64,000 bases of DNA, from the NCBI GenBank assembly GCA_963575745.1, contig CAUYUJ010012158.1, forward strand, positions 1 to 64,000. Direction: 5' to 3'. Made by a program: the position numbers and the translations under genes. Shown here piece after piece: positions 1-8,456 of this stretch (position 1 is its first letter; each line of letters opens with the position of its first letter). Source of the stretch: Prorocentrum cordatum. Its lineage: Eukaryota; Sar; Dinophyceae; Prorocentrales; Prorocentraceae. The notes under the pieces are model-generated. The model was given only the letters and a program-made list of their open reading frames with translations, ran no database searches and was not told the DNA's origin.

Positions 1-353
1 TGAGGCGGATGGGTCAGCCGAAGCAGCTGGCACGGATTATGCCTTAGAGGAGATGGCGGAGGAGAGGAGGCGGACGAGAGGAGAGGATGCTCTTGTCCTG
101 CACACGATGGCCAGGGAGGCGGAGGGGAGGAGATGAAATGAGGCGGCGGAGTGGAGAGGAGAGGAGGGAGGGAGGAGGGACGGTGGGAGGAGGGAGGGAG
201 CAGAGGAGGATGCGGCACTGATTCAAACTGACTAGTAGGTAGGTAGGAGGAGAAGGATGAGGAGGGGGAGGAGGAGGGGGGGGAGGGGGAGGAGGAGGAG
301 GGGAGGGAGCCCAGCACACCTCGCGTTTCCTGGGGTTCCGCTTAAAACCGCTT
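1..353. repeat. Direct repeat copy A (partner at 7685-8064)
   Basis: This block matches 7685-8064 almost base for base at its start (the GGGTCAGCCGAAGCAGCTGG stretch, then the shared GCACACGATGGCCAGGGAGG) and again at its end (CACCTCGCGTT and GGGGTTCCGCTTAAAA). The interior is polypurine GGA/GGGA sequence that differs in length. The two copies lie in the same orientation about 7.7 kb apart and bracket the genes at 526-1932, 2254-3625 and 5389-6816. I see no gene here. Confidence 0.75.
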
Positions 354-525
354 CGGTATTTTAGCCTGGGGTGTCGATAGCTATTTGTTTGGCCCGACCC
401 CGCGAGGCAGACGACACCGCTCACCAGCGCTGAAGAGAGAGGCTGCACTTCTTTTCACTCCAAGGCTTGCCCGAGGCAAGGTCGGTTCGCTCTGCGAGCG
501 TGCATGCAAACAGACATGGCAACAG

Positions 526-1932
526 CTATCGAAAACTCTGCCGGCAGAGATGCACACTAAAGGATACTCGGTCGTTCAGCCTGACATATAGCTGATACCT
601 TCTGTTGGCGCAAATCAATTCGCGCTGAGACGCACACTGCGCGGGCCGCAGGTGGGCCATTCGAAGCATGGTGTAATGGGGCCCCTTGTGGGCCATTCCC
701 TCACAGATGTCTATAGACCAATGAACTCTAGAAGGTCCTGGGGGGTCATAGCATCTGGCCTGGCATTGTTGCCAGTGCAGAAGCGGAAACTGGGCATCGC
801 CCGCGGCATGCGGGATGTGTTTGCACTGCCGCGGTGCAAGTTCCACATATCTCATTACACAAAGCCCAGGCTTGCCTAGGAAAATCACCTGTTCCTTGTT
901 GGTACTCCAGCTCTCCAGAAACAGCGGTCCATGTCGGAGGTCTGTTTCCGCCGTCAGGACTGATATACAGAACCATTGCAGGTAGTAGTTGCAGTCCCGA
1001 TGCCAATCGCACGGGTTCTTGTGGGCGAGCTCGGTGGCGTCGTCCACACCTTGCTCGACGTAGTCACCGCCGCAATCGTGAAACTTGATGTTGTAGGCCT
1101 TGACCAACTCCGCAAGCACAAACGAGGTCTGATGACGTCGCAAGATGATCTTGAGAGCCTCTTGCCAAGCGCCGCGGTAGATATTCTGAATACTGTTGAC
1201 GCACGTGCGCCCCGTCCCACGATTGTGCTTCGTGGCGGGCATGGACGCCAACAACGCCATGTCGACAGCAACTCTGTGCAAGGCGAGCAAGTCCTCGGCG
1301 CCCAGGCCGAGGTCGATCACGACGAAGCCGTGATCCATGAAGAAACGCCATGCCGCATCCCCATCTGCACGTTGCGCCACGGTCTCCGCAAAGAACACAC
1401 CTGGAGGCGGCCCTGCTGGCGGCGCGGGCACCCTCGGCGGCGGCGGTATCTGCAGGGCCGACGGCGGCGGCCCTGCTGGGGGCCTGGGTACGCTCGGCGG
1501 AGGTGTGCTCGGCGGCGGCCGCGCCGACGCGTTCACCACCGCGTCCGCCAGGGCGGGGGCTGCAGGACTCTCCGGGCCATTCGGCGGCGACCCTGCGGGC
1601 GCTGGCGCCCGGCGCTGGGACCACCGGGTCCGCCAAGGAATTTTCGGGTCAGCAGTAGCTGCAGACAGGAGGATCGACGACGGCGACTCCGCCGGCGGCT
1701 CGGGATCGTCGGACCAGTTCTCGGACGCTTCGGGCCCGTGCGCGGCGAGCCTGTCTCCCGCGAGCCTGAGCACTTTCACGGCGCACATGGCGCCCACGAC
1801 CACGCCTACGGCACACATGGCGACGCCCATAACATATGGCTCCATGGCACGGCGCGGGTGCAGCGTTGAGCTGCTGGCGTCTGCACCTTGAGGAAGCCCA
1901 AACGGCTGCGGATGAGCACTGTCGAAACTCAT
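526..1932 (-). CDS. Putative 2-oxoglutarate/Fe(II) dioxygenase (PhyH-like) with N-terminal membrane segment
   Basis: The open frame gives 468 residues without interruption. Residues about 30-58 form a hydrophobic Ala/Val/Gly stretch that could be a membrane anchor or signal anchor; residues 75-180 are Pro/Ala-rich linker. From about 195 the sequence is globular: GFVVIDLG near 202-209 is the opening strand typical of phytanoyl-CoA dioxygenase-like proteins, and W-H-R-D at 310-313 fits the H-x-D iron-binding pair. It is followed by GPLFLE near 335-340, where the family usually has a GPL turn; H404 is a possible distal iron ligand. Family members hydroxylate small molecules or proteins using 2-oxoglutarate. 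The substrate cannot be read from sequence. The family call is tentative because overall similarity was judged by motif only. No relict spliced leader is visible upstream of the ATG. Confidence 0.55.
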   Translation of the reverse strand: MSFDSAHPQPFGLPQGADASSSTLHPRRAMEPYVMGVAMCAVGVVVGAMCAVKVLRLAGDRLAAHGPEASENWSDDPEPPAESPSSILLSAATADPKIPWRTRWSQRRAPAPAGSPPNGPESPAAPALADAVVNASARPPPSTPPPSVPRPPAGPPPSALQIPPPPRVPAPPAGPPPGVFFAETVAQRADGDAAWRFFMDHGFVVIDLGLGAEDLLALHRVAVDMALLASMPATKHNRGTGRTCVNSIQNIYRGAWQEALKIILRRHQTSFVLAELVKAYNIKFHDCGGDYVEQGVDDATELAHKNPCDWHRDCNYYLQWFCISVLTAETDLRHGPLFLESWSTNKEQVIFLGKPGLCVMRYVELAPRQCKHIPHAAGDAQFPLLHWQQCQARCYDPPGPSRVHWSIDICEGMAHKGPHYTMLRMAHLRPAQCASQRELICANRRYQLYVRLNDRVSFSVHLCRQSFR

Positions 1933-2253
1933 AGTGCGGTTATCTGGTCATCTTCGCGCCCTCGCGCCGCCCCTCTCGAGGAAGGCGGCTTTCCAGGCTT
2001 CCAGGCATTGGCCGCGAGGCGCGAGACGCTATGACGCTATGACGATATGTGTTATGCGCTATGTTATGATGTTATGATCTCCGCGCCCCTCGGAGGATGG
2101 CAGGGGGAGGAGAGCGAGGAGGGGGGGGGGGGGGAGTAGGAGGAGGAGGAGGAGGAGGAGAAGGAGGAGGAAGAGGGAATCTCCTCCTCCTCCTCCCCCG
2201 CCCCCACCTCATCCTCTTCTTCATCAAGCGGCTCTCGGAGGCGGGGCGTCAGA
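1933..2253. other. Intergenic spacer with polypurine/polypyrimidine switch
   Basis: This is the shared 5' region of the two divergent genes at 526-1932 and 2254-3625. It holds a short run of GACGCTATGAC-type direct repeats (about 2025-2075) and then a GGA-rich strand that flips to TCC-rich near 2180. The GGA block followed by TCC block makes an imperfect inverted repeat (about 2100-2215). I see no promoter motif. Confidence 0.5.
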
Positions 2254-3625
2254 ATGTTGCCGCCGCCCAGGCCCCCGCCGATGCGGCCTCCCGACAGGGC
2301 CCCGCCGATGCGGCCTCCTGCGCTGCGCTGCAAGGCTGGGCCGAGGCCACCACCGGGGTCGCCGCCCGTTCATCTCAGAAAGAAGGTGAAGCTGGAGCCG
2401 ACGCCGCCTCCCGGGCCGCCGCCCTGTCATCTCCTCAACAATGCGGTGGGGGATCCATACCTCCTCGCGGAGCCGGGCCTCACGGAGGCGAAAGAGGTGG
2501 AGGAGCATGACTACCAGCAGGAGGGCCAGTACCAGCAGGGTTACCAGCAGGGCTACCACCACCAGGGCTACCAGCAGGGCCAGCGCCAGCAGGGCCAGGA
2601 CCAGCAGGGCTACCAGCAGGACGGTGACCAGCAGGGCCTGGACCATAAGGTCCAGCACCAGAAGGCCCTCGCGGAGGCGAAGGAGGAGCAGGCGGCGGAG
2701 CCAGGCCTCGCGAAGAAGGAGCCCGACCACGCGGGTTTCGTGAAGGCGAAGGCGAAGGAACTGGCCCTCCTGCTAGCCCTGGGCCAGCAGGGCTACCACC
2801 AGAAGTGCCAGGACCAGCAGGGCTACCAGCAGGGCCAGCACCAGAAGGGCCAGTGCCAGCAGCAGGGCTATCAGCAGGACGGTGACCAGCAGGGCCTGGA
2901 CCAGAAGGCCCAGCGCCAGAAGGGCCAGCAGCGGGGCCTCCTCGCGGAGGCGAAGGAGGCGGCGAAGCCAGTACCAAAGGGCCAGTACCAGCAGGGCCTC
3001 GCGCGAAGAAGGAGGACCCATACCAATCGCTGGAGGTGCTGATGCGCGAGGAGAAGGAGGCGGAGGCCCAGTGGTCGGATCGCCAGAAAAATTCACAGGC
3101 GCGGTTGGCAAGGAGAAGCGACGCCCCCACCGCCAGGGGGGCCACCTCCAGCGAGGATGCCCATGATGCCCCTGCCCAAGGCGGGGATAATATATCCCCG
3201 CCTCGGGGAGTAGGGCGGTGTTAGTATATCCCCGCCCTCTGGCTCCTCGCGCTGTTGGTCACTGGTGGTGGTGGTGGTGTCAATTCCCTTCTCCTCAGGC
3301 TTGGGCGCACTCTTGGCGTCGCAAGTTGCGCGAGGACGGGGGGGGACAACAATACAGGTAAGCTCCCCCCTCTGCCCTTATATCCCCGCCCCCCCCCCTC
3401 GGAGGTGGGGGAAAGGGAATAGGGGGCAGGGTGGGGGCCTGACAGGGAAAAGGGCTTCCCATCTACCAATTGCACGGCTACTTCGAGGACTGGACCGGCG
3501 TCGCGCAACGCATCATGGAGAAGAGGGTGGCCGCAGAGGGGCGGCTGAGCCGCATGGCACTCGACGCCCGCGGCAGGCGCGAGATTCTAGAGGCGGACCT
3601 CGCCAGGAGGGCGGGAGGCGCCTAA
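2254..3625 (+). CDS. Gln/Gly/Tyr-repeat protein, two exons, frameshifted near 3001
   Basis: The first exon opens with a Pro-rich N-terminus (residues 1-60) and then a long low-complexity region built from YQQG, QGYQQ and QHQKGQ units, broken by charged segments with LAEAKE and LAKKE. It resembles prion-like or scaffold repeat proteins but belongs to no family I know. At 3001-3004 an extra CG relative to the equivalent internal unit at about 2707 shifts the frame. In the shifted frame a plausible acidic helix continues (EDPYQSLEVLMREEKEAEAQ) to about 3175. A last exon at 3446-3625, after a TGACAG acceptor, encodes a charged helix (IYQLHGYFEDWTGVAQRIM at its start) and ends in TAA. The splice donor between them is not clear. 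The frameshift may be real decay or an assembly error. Confidence 0.5.
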
Positions 3626-3867
3626 GCCTGTTTGTGCTCCTCCCTCCACCTCCGCCTTTCTGCGCGTGCGCTGGCTGTGCCAGCCTTCCCGCGGCAGAGG
3701 GAGGAGGAGGAGGAGGATGAGGGGGATGAGGAGGATGAGGAGGAGGAGGGGGGAGGCGGAGGTGGATGGGGAAAGGGGCAGGAGAAGGAGGAGGGAGGGA
3801 GGGAGGAGAGCGACGAGGAGAGAGAAGGAGGAGGAGGAGGAGGAGGGAGGAGGAGGAGGAGAAGGAA
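3626..3867. repeat. Polypurine GGA-rich tract
   Basis: This stretch after the stop codon of the preceding gene is nearly pure purine on the plus strand, GGA with GGGA variants, preceded by about 60 bases of mixed sequence. Long open frames here on either strand are low-complexity artefacts. Confidence 0.7.
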
Positions 3868-3960
3868 GTCAGTTCAGACATTCAGAGAATTTAGCAGCCA
3901 GCGGCTGCGGCTTTTTAGCCAGAAAGATCGTTTCGTCGTCGTCGTCGTCGTCCTCCTCCT
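3868..3960 (+). other. 3'-flank motif shared with 9983-10072
   Basis: The block runs from AGTTCAGACATTCAGAGAAT through CAGCCAGCGG to a short hairpin (GGCTTTTTAGCC) and then AGAAAGATCG followed by GTC/TCC repeats. A diverged copy with the same order of parts lies downstream of the gene that ends at 9926. Its position after two different stop codons suggests either a shared 3'-UTR element or a dispersed repeat. Confidence 0.5.
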
Positions 3961-4017
3961 CCTCCTGCTGGTGCACATCCTCCTCCTGCTCATCCTCCTC
4001 CTCTTCCTCCTCCTCAT

Positions 4018-4365
4018 ACATGCATACATGCGTACGCATACACATACACATACACACATGCGTATGTATGTATGTATGTGTACATATGCATGCGAATACA
4101 CATATACACACACACTCATGCGTATGTGTGTATGTACACACCCACATGCACGCACACTTACGTATGCGCATATGCCCGCCGCCGCCATCATCGTCGCGTC
4201 GCCATCGCATCGCACGGGGTGGAGTATGATTATCATTGTGATTATAGTATATTATAGTCATGTGTTGATGATGATGATGATGATCGATGGTGATGATGAT
4301 GATCGTCATGATGATGATCATGATGATGATGATGATCATGGCTGATGACCATGATGATCAAATGG
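4018..4365. repeat. ACAT/ATGT microsatellite followed by GAT repeats
   Basis: From 4018 to about 4170 there are alternating purine-pyrimidine blocks of CATACA, TATG and ACAC. From about 4255 to 4365 there is an ATG/GAT trinucleotide array with interspersed GATCATG. A very similar ATGT array ends in the same TTACGTATGC(A/G)CATATGCC boundary near 5340, so the two arrays are related. Confidence 0.75.
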
Positions 4366-4479
4366 TAGCGACTTAACAGACACGGGGGGGGGCTGACGAT
4401 GGCGACGGTTGAAGATGGCAAAGGAGCGTTGACGTTTTCTCACGCCGGCCCCGACTGTCTGAGTCGCAACAGACACCAC

Positions 4480-4566
4480 TCAAACAAAAAAAAAGTAAAA
4501 AAAAAAAAAAAAAAGAATAAAAAATGATATAAAGAGAAAAAGAAGAAAAAAAGATTGAAAAAACAG

Positions 4567-4597
<31 letters not shown>

Positions 4598-4600
4598 AAA
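4480..4600. repeat. A-rich block
   Basis: About 120 bases are almost only A on the plus strand, with scattered G and T, in an otherwise GC-rich region. It could be a relict poly(A) tail of a retroposed sequence or simple-repeat expansion. Confidence 0.8.
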
Positions 4601-4671
4601 GAGCCCCGACGGGCCGCGAAATACCAGATACCTTAAAGGCCTGATTCCAGGACCGCTGGCATAAGTGCGCT

Positions 4672-5021
4672 ACGAAAACCCCGATCGCGCGCGATCGGGG
4701 TTTCGTCAACCTTGAGCGCTCACTGTTGACGAAACTCGGTGCGCGCGCGCTCCTGGGCGACCGGTGGACGTTGACGAAACCCCGATCGCGCGCGATCGGG
4801 GTTTCGTCACACCCCGCAGGGCCCGCGCACCGAGTTTCGTCAACATTGAGCGCTCAATGTCGACGAAACCCCGATCGCGCGCGATCGGGGTTTCGTCAGG
4901 CTGCTGGGCCGCCCCGCGCCTCCGCGCATACCCTTAAGGGCGCCCTAAGCCCACCAAGTTTCGACAACATTGAGCGCTCAATGTTGACGACACCCCGTTC
5001 GCGCGCAAACGGGGTTTCGTC
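4672..5021. repeat. Array of interleaved perfect palindromes
   Basis: Four copies of one palindrome centred on GATCGCG|CGCGATC occur at about 4672-4708, 4772-4809, 4862-4897 and 4986-5021. The half-site is GACGAAACCCCGATCGCG. Copies two and three are perfect over 38 and 36 bases; copy one carries one extra A and copy four has substitutions. Between them lie three copies of a second palindrome with the core TGAGCGCTCA (4713-4722, 4843-4860, 4965-4986). A third pair of inverted segments around CGAAACTCGGTGCG / CGCACCGAGTTTCG is nested in the array. No gene is present. Confidence 0.85.
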
Positions 5022-5035
5022 GGGTTGATGGGCCT

Positions 5036-5350
5036 CCCTATGTATGTATGTATACATACATACATACCCTATGTATGTATGTATATACATGTGTATGTAT
5101 GTATACATACATACATACCCTATGTATGCATGTATATACATGTGTATGCATGTATGTATGTATACATATACACATGTATGTATGTATGTATGCATGTATG
5201 TATGTATGTATACACATACATACATACATACACACATGCGTATGTATGTATGTATGTATAATATACATGCGCATACATATATATACACACACTCATGCGT
5301 ATGTATGTAGTTACACACCCACATGCACGCACACTTACGTATGCACATAT
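5036..5350. repeat. ATGT/ATAC tetranucleotide array
   Basis: The array consists of TATG runs that flip to CATA runs several times, so that it contains many self-complementary units and one longer unit, about 65 bases, repeated near 5040 and 5105. It ends 39 bases before the stop codon of the methyltransferase gene. Confidence 0.85.
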
Positions 5351-5388
5351 GCCGGCCGCCGTTCATCGTTGCGCGCCGAGGCGAGGCG

Positions 5389-6816
5389 TCATGCAGAACT
5401 GCTGCCTCTCCGCCACGGGTCAGCGAGCCGCTTGAAAAAACCAGCCTGCACAATAAGGTTCCTCGTGAGGCGGCCGACGACGCTGACAGAGAATGCATTC
5501 CCGATCATCTGAGCGTACTGGCGGGGACTGCACGCGTCCTCGTAGTTGATGCGGCCCGGGGGGGTCCCTTGAAGGCGCTCGAGCTCGTTCAGCGTCATGA
5601 ATCGGTGCTTGGCAAAGGTCCAGAAGCCCCCACCGCCAGACCGGTTGCGCGTCAAACACGGAGCGTACCCCCAGCCGTATTGCGGCGACCTGGTCTTGCC
5701 GCAGTCAAGCTCGGCGATGAGCATGTTGGTCTTGGCGAATATGTCTTGATGTTGAGACAGTTTGTCCACCAGGCGGGTGAAGTTGTGGATCTGGTAGTCA
5801 TGGACTGGCAAGGTGCCGAGCTTGTCCGAATGCTTGTCCAAGATCTGTTCGATTGGCGTGTATGGGATCTCGCTCGGCCAACTCGTGTGCACATTGGACT
5901 TCTTGGACAGCACTCCTGCGATGTACAATCGGCGCCGTGATTGCGGCAAGCCACCGACCTTCAACATGTCGAGGACGGACATGCTCACAGTGTACGCGGG
6001 GGTACCGTCGGGGCCTTTGAGGCTGACGAGAAAGTTCAAGATGGCATTCAGCTCCTCCTGGAACCTCTGGTGAGTCAGGGCCTCAACGTTCTCCAAGATG
6101 AACACCGTCGGTAGCTTGGTCTGGATGTAGTTTAGGGCGAAAAACACCACGATGCCTCGGCCTTGAGGATCTGCAATCCCCGCGTGGATGCCCTGCACAG
6201 AGAATGGCTGGCAAGGGAATCCGATGATGTACAAGTCCACCCGCGGGACCGCCGCGTTATCGCGGGTGGTTATGTCTCCATAGAGCACGCACAAGTCGGG
6301 GTGGCTGGCAATGATAACCTTGCGCGTGGCGAAGTCAATTTCCGATGCGAACACGTGCACAATGGAGTTGCCAATGCCGAGCAACTCCAAGGCGAGCTTA
6401 GCAGTGTCGATGCCCGCGCAATCACTGCCGAACAGAATCTTGCCATCCGTTTCGCCCGTCAAGACCACCCTCTCAAGATCAATGTCCCGGAGAACGACGA
6501 CATCTGGGGCCTTCCACTTCTTGCCGGCGCCGCGCGAGTCTGAGACGGCAGGCTTCCTTGTCGTGACCGGCGGCGCCATCGAGCGCTTGGACTTCTTGAT
6601 CGGAACAGCGGCTGCTGGCGACTTCCGAACGACGAACTGCGCCGGGCGCCCGTTGGCCTTGGGCTTCGGTGCCGCCTTGGCCTTGGGCTTCCGCTGCTGG
6701 GGCGGCGTGTCTATCGCGAGCATGGACCAGTCGTCCATGGTATAGACTGGGCGAGCTCTCAGTCCAAAGCCCGCTAGGGTAGAGCCAAAACAGGCCACGT
6801 CCATCGTCGCCATCAC
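5389..6816 (-). CDS. DNA (cytosine-5) methyltransferase
   Basis: The 475-residue product carries the cytosine-5 methyltransferase motifs in the usual order. Motif I is GSDCAGIDTA at about 130-139 (SAM binding), motif IV is GFPCQPFS at 199-206 with catalytic C202, motif VI is ENV at 242-244, motif VIII is QSRRR at 292-296, a PCLTR segment near 386-390 lies in the target-recognition region, and motif X is GNAFSVSVVG at 439-448. These enzymes transfer a methyl group from SAM to C5 of cytosine in DNA. The N-terminal 100 residues are basic (KPKAKAAPKPKA, KKSKR) and may target the nucleus. No BAH, chromodomain or helicase part is present, so it is a short stand-alone enzyme. The gene is a single exon with no break. 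Retrotransposon-borne methyltransferases are known in dinoflagellates, but no reverse transcriptase lies next to it here. Confidence 0.9.
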   Translation of the reverse strand: MMATMDVACFGSTLAGFGLRARPVYTMDDWSMLAIDTPPQQRKPKAKAAPKPKANGRPAQFVVRKSPAAAVPIKKSKRSMAPPVTTRKPAVSDSRGAGKKWKAPDVVVLRDIDLERVVLTGETDGKILFGSDCAGIDTAKLALELLGIGNSIVHVFASEIDFATRKVIIASHPDLCVLYGDITTRDNAAVPRVDLYIIGFPCQPFSVQGIHAGIADPQGRGIVVFFALNYIQTKLPTVFILENVEALTHQRFQEELNAILNFLVSLKGPDGTPAYTVSMSVLDMLKVGGLPQSRRRLYIAGVLSKKSNVHTSWPSEIPYTPIEQILDKHSDKLGTLPVHDYQIHNFTRLVDKLSQHQDIFAKTNMLIAELDCGKTRSPQYGWGYAPCLTRNRSGGGGFWTFAKHRFMTLNELERLQGTPPGRINYEDACSPRQYAQMIGNAFSVSVVGRLTRNLIVQAGFFKRLADPWRRGSSSA

Positions 6817-7306
6817 GCATAACCATCATCACCATCATCGATATTATCATCATGATCGCCGTCGTCGTTCGTTGCATGGCGTTGCCATCGTCGTCGTCGT
6901 CGCGAGTGCAGTTTTTGGGCTCTCGGGCACCCCCCGAAGCTCCCTCCTCCTCCTGAGCCCCCTCCCCCTCCCCCTCCTCCCCCTCCTCCTCGGACACCCA
7001 GCGGAGGATGGCCCTCGATCCTCGAACCTCCTCGCTCCTCGGTCCTCTCGCTCCCGTCCCTCCTCGGAGCAGTGGCGCCCCTCCTCGGAGCAGTGACGTC
7101 TGTGAGGGGCTCGTCACACGATCAGAAGAAGTCCGAGCAATGGTCGGAGGAGAGCCGTTTGAGACAACGGCAGTGATACAACGGCGGCCCAAATCCGCTC
7201 AGAATCGTTCCCCAGGAGGAGGGGGAGGAGGAGGGAGGAGGGAGGAGGAGGAGGTAGGAGGATGAGGAGGAGGAGGAGGAGGAGGGAGGAGGGGTCCCCG
7301 CAGGGC
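6817..7306. other. Intergenic spacer upstream of the methyltransferase
   Basis: The first 60 bases are CATCAT-type triplets, followed by GTCGTC, then TCC-rich and GGA-rich blocks. The tetradecamer-like repeat CCTCCTCGGAGCAGTG occurs twice in tandem near 7063-7097. I see no gene and no relict spliced leader before the methyltransferase ATG. Confidence 0.5.
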
Positions 7307-7503
7307 TTTTTTCCCAACCATCCTGTGGTGTTGGGTCCTCGTTTTGAAGAGACAGCGCCCCGCGTTCCCACCTTCTTCCCGCTGCCCCCTCCCTCCTCCC
7401 ATCTTCATCACTTCGTCTTAACAGCTTCGGAAATTACACGGATGGAGGTCGCTTTCCCAACCACCCTGTGGTGTTGGGTCCTCGGTTTGAAGAGACAGCG
7501 CCA
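7307..7503 (+). repeat. Two copies of a dispersed ~58-bp core element
   Basis: Copies at 7307-7366 and 7451-7503 share the order TTTCCCAACCA, CCTGTGGTGTTGGGTCCTCG, GTTTGAAGAGACAGCGCC. Further copies are at 31151-31206 (same strand) and 35437-35496 (opposite strand). Three of the four are followed by a TCC-rich tract after CGCGTTC. The reading frame across the element is open in several frames, but I regard it as a repeat and not a gene. Confidence 0.8.
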
Positions 7504-8346
7504 GTCGGGCTGGCTGGTTCGGCCTCGTTTAACGTTTGTTGGCTGGTTCGGCCACAGGGTTCGCATGCTCCCCAACACCCATTTTGGGCAATCAGCCTTA
7601 GAAATATCATCCGTTGTTACGGATGGTCGTGTCGATGTCTTCTGAAGCTGGGCGGGGGTGGAGCATGGGTCAGCCGAAGCAGCTGAGGGTGGATGGGTCA
7701 GCCGAAGCAGCTGGCACGGATTATGCCTTAGAGGAGATGGCGGAGAAGAGGAGGCGGACGAGAGGAGAGGATGCTCTTGTTCTGCACACGATGGCCAGGG
7801 AGGCGGAGGGGAGGAGATGAAATGAGGCGGTGGAGTGGAGAGGAGAGGAGGGAGGGAGGAGGGACGGAGGGAGGAGGGAGGGAGGCAGAGGAGGATGCGG
7901 CATTGATTCAAACTGACTAGTAGGTAGGTAGGAGGAGAAGGATGATGATGATGAGGAGGAGGAGGGGGCGGGTATGGGGGGAGGGGACGAGGAAGGAGGA
8001 GGAGGAGGAGGGGAGGAAGCCCAAAAGCACACCTCGCGTTCCCCCTGGGGTTCCGCTTAAAAAACCAGCCCCACCATGCAAATCATTGTCCTCATGGGCG
8101 TCCTGTCCGGTGTTTGGTCCTAACCTCCTCCTCCTCACCCTCCTCCTCGTATAAAAATAAAAGAGAAAAAACAGAAAAAATAAAAAAAATATCATAATAA
8201 ATAAAAAAAAAAAAAATAAAATAAAAACAAAAAAAAAAAAAAAAAAAAAACAAAAAAAAAAAAAAAAAAAGAAAAATACACTAAATAAGAACAAAAAAAA
8301 AGAATAAAATAAATAAAAAAAAAAAAAAAAAAAGAATAAAAAGACC
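7504..8346. repeat. Direct repeat copy B and A-rich block
   Basis: Sequence at 7504-7684 contains two GGCTGGTTCGGCC units, a CATCCGTTGTTACGGATG hairpin and a duplicated GGGTCAGCCGAAGCAGCTG. Copy B of the window-start repeat is at 7685-8064. From 8155 to 8346 the plus strand is about 190 bases of A with a few T, G and C. I see no gene. Confidence 0.7.
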
Positions 8347-8367
8347 TATTTGGGCTTTGTTTTTCAG
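8347..8367 (+). promoter_or_regulatory. Probable 3' splice (trans- or cis-) acceptor
   Basis: The sequence CTATTTGGGCTTTGTTTTTCAG just before the coding region is a good pyrimidine tract plus AG. In dinoflagellates every mRNA receives a spliced leader at such an acceptor, so this is the likely leader addition site for the gene that follows. Confidence 0.55.
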
Positions 8368-8456
8368 AGCTGCGAACCTCGACGGGTTCCTGCTCGCGCC
8401 CCGGCGGGCTGCGCGCCTGCGAGCCTCCGCCGGCCCGGCGCGCGACGGGTTCCTGC

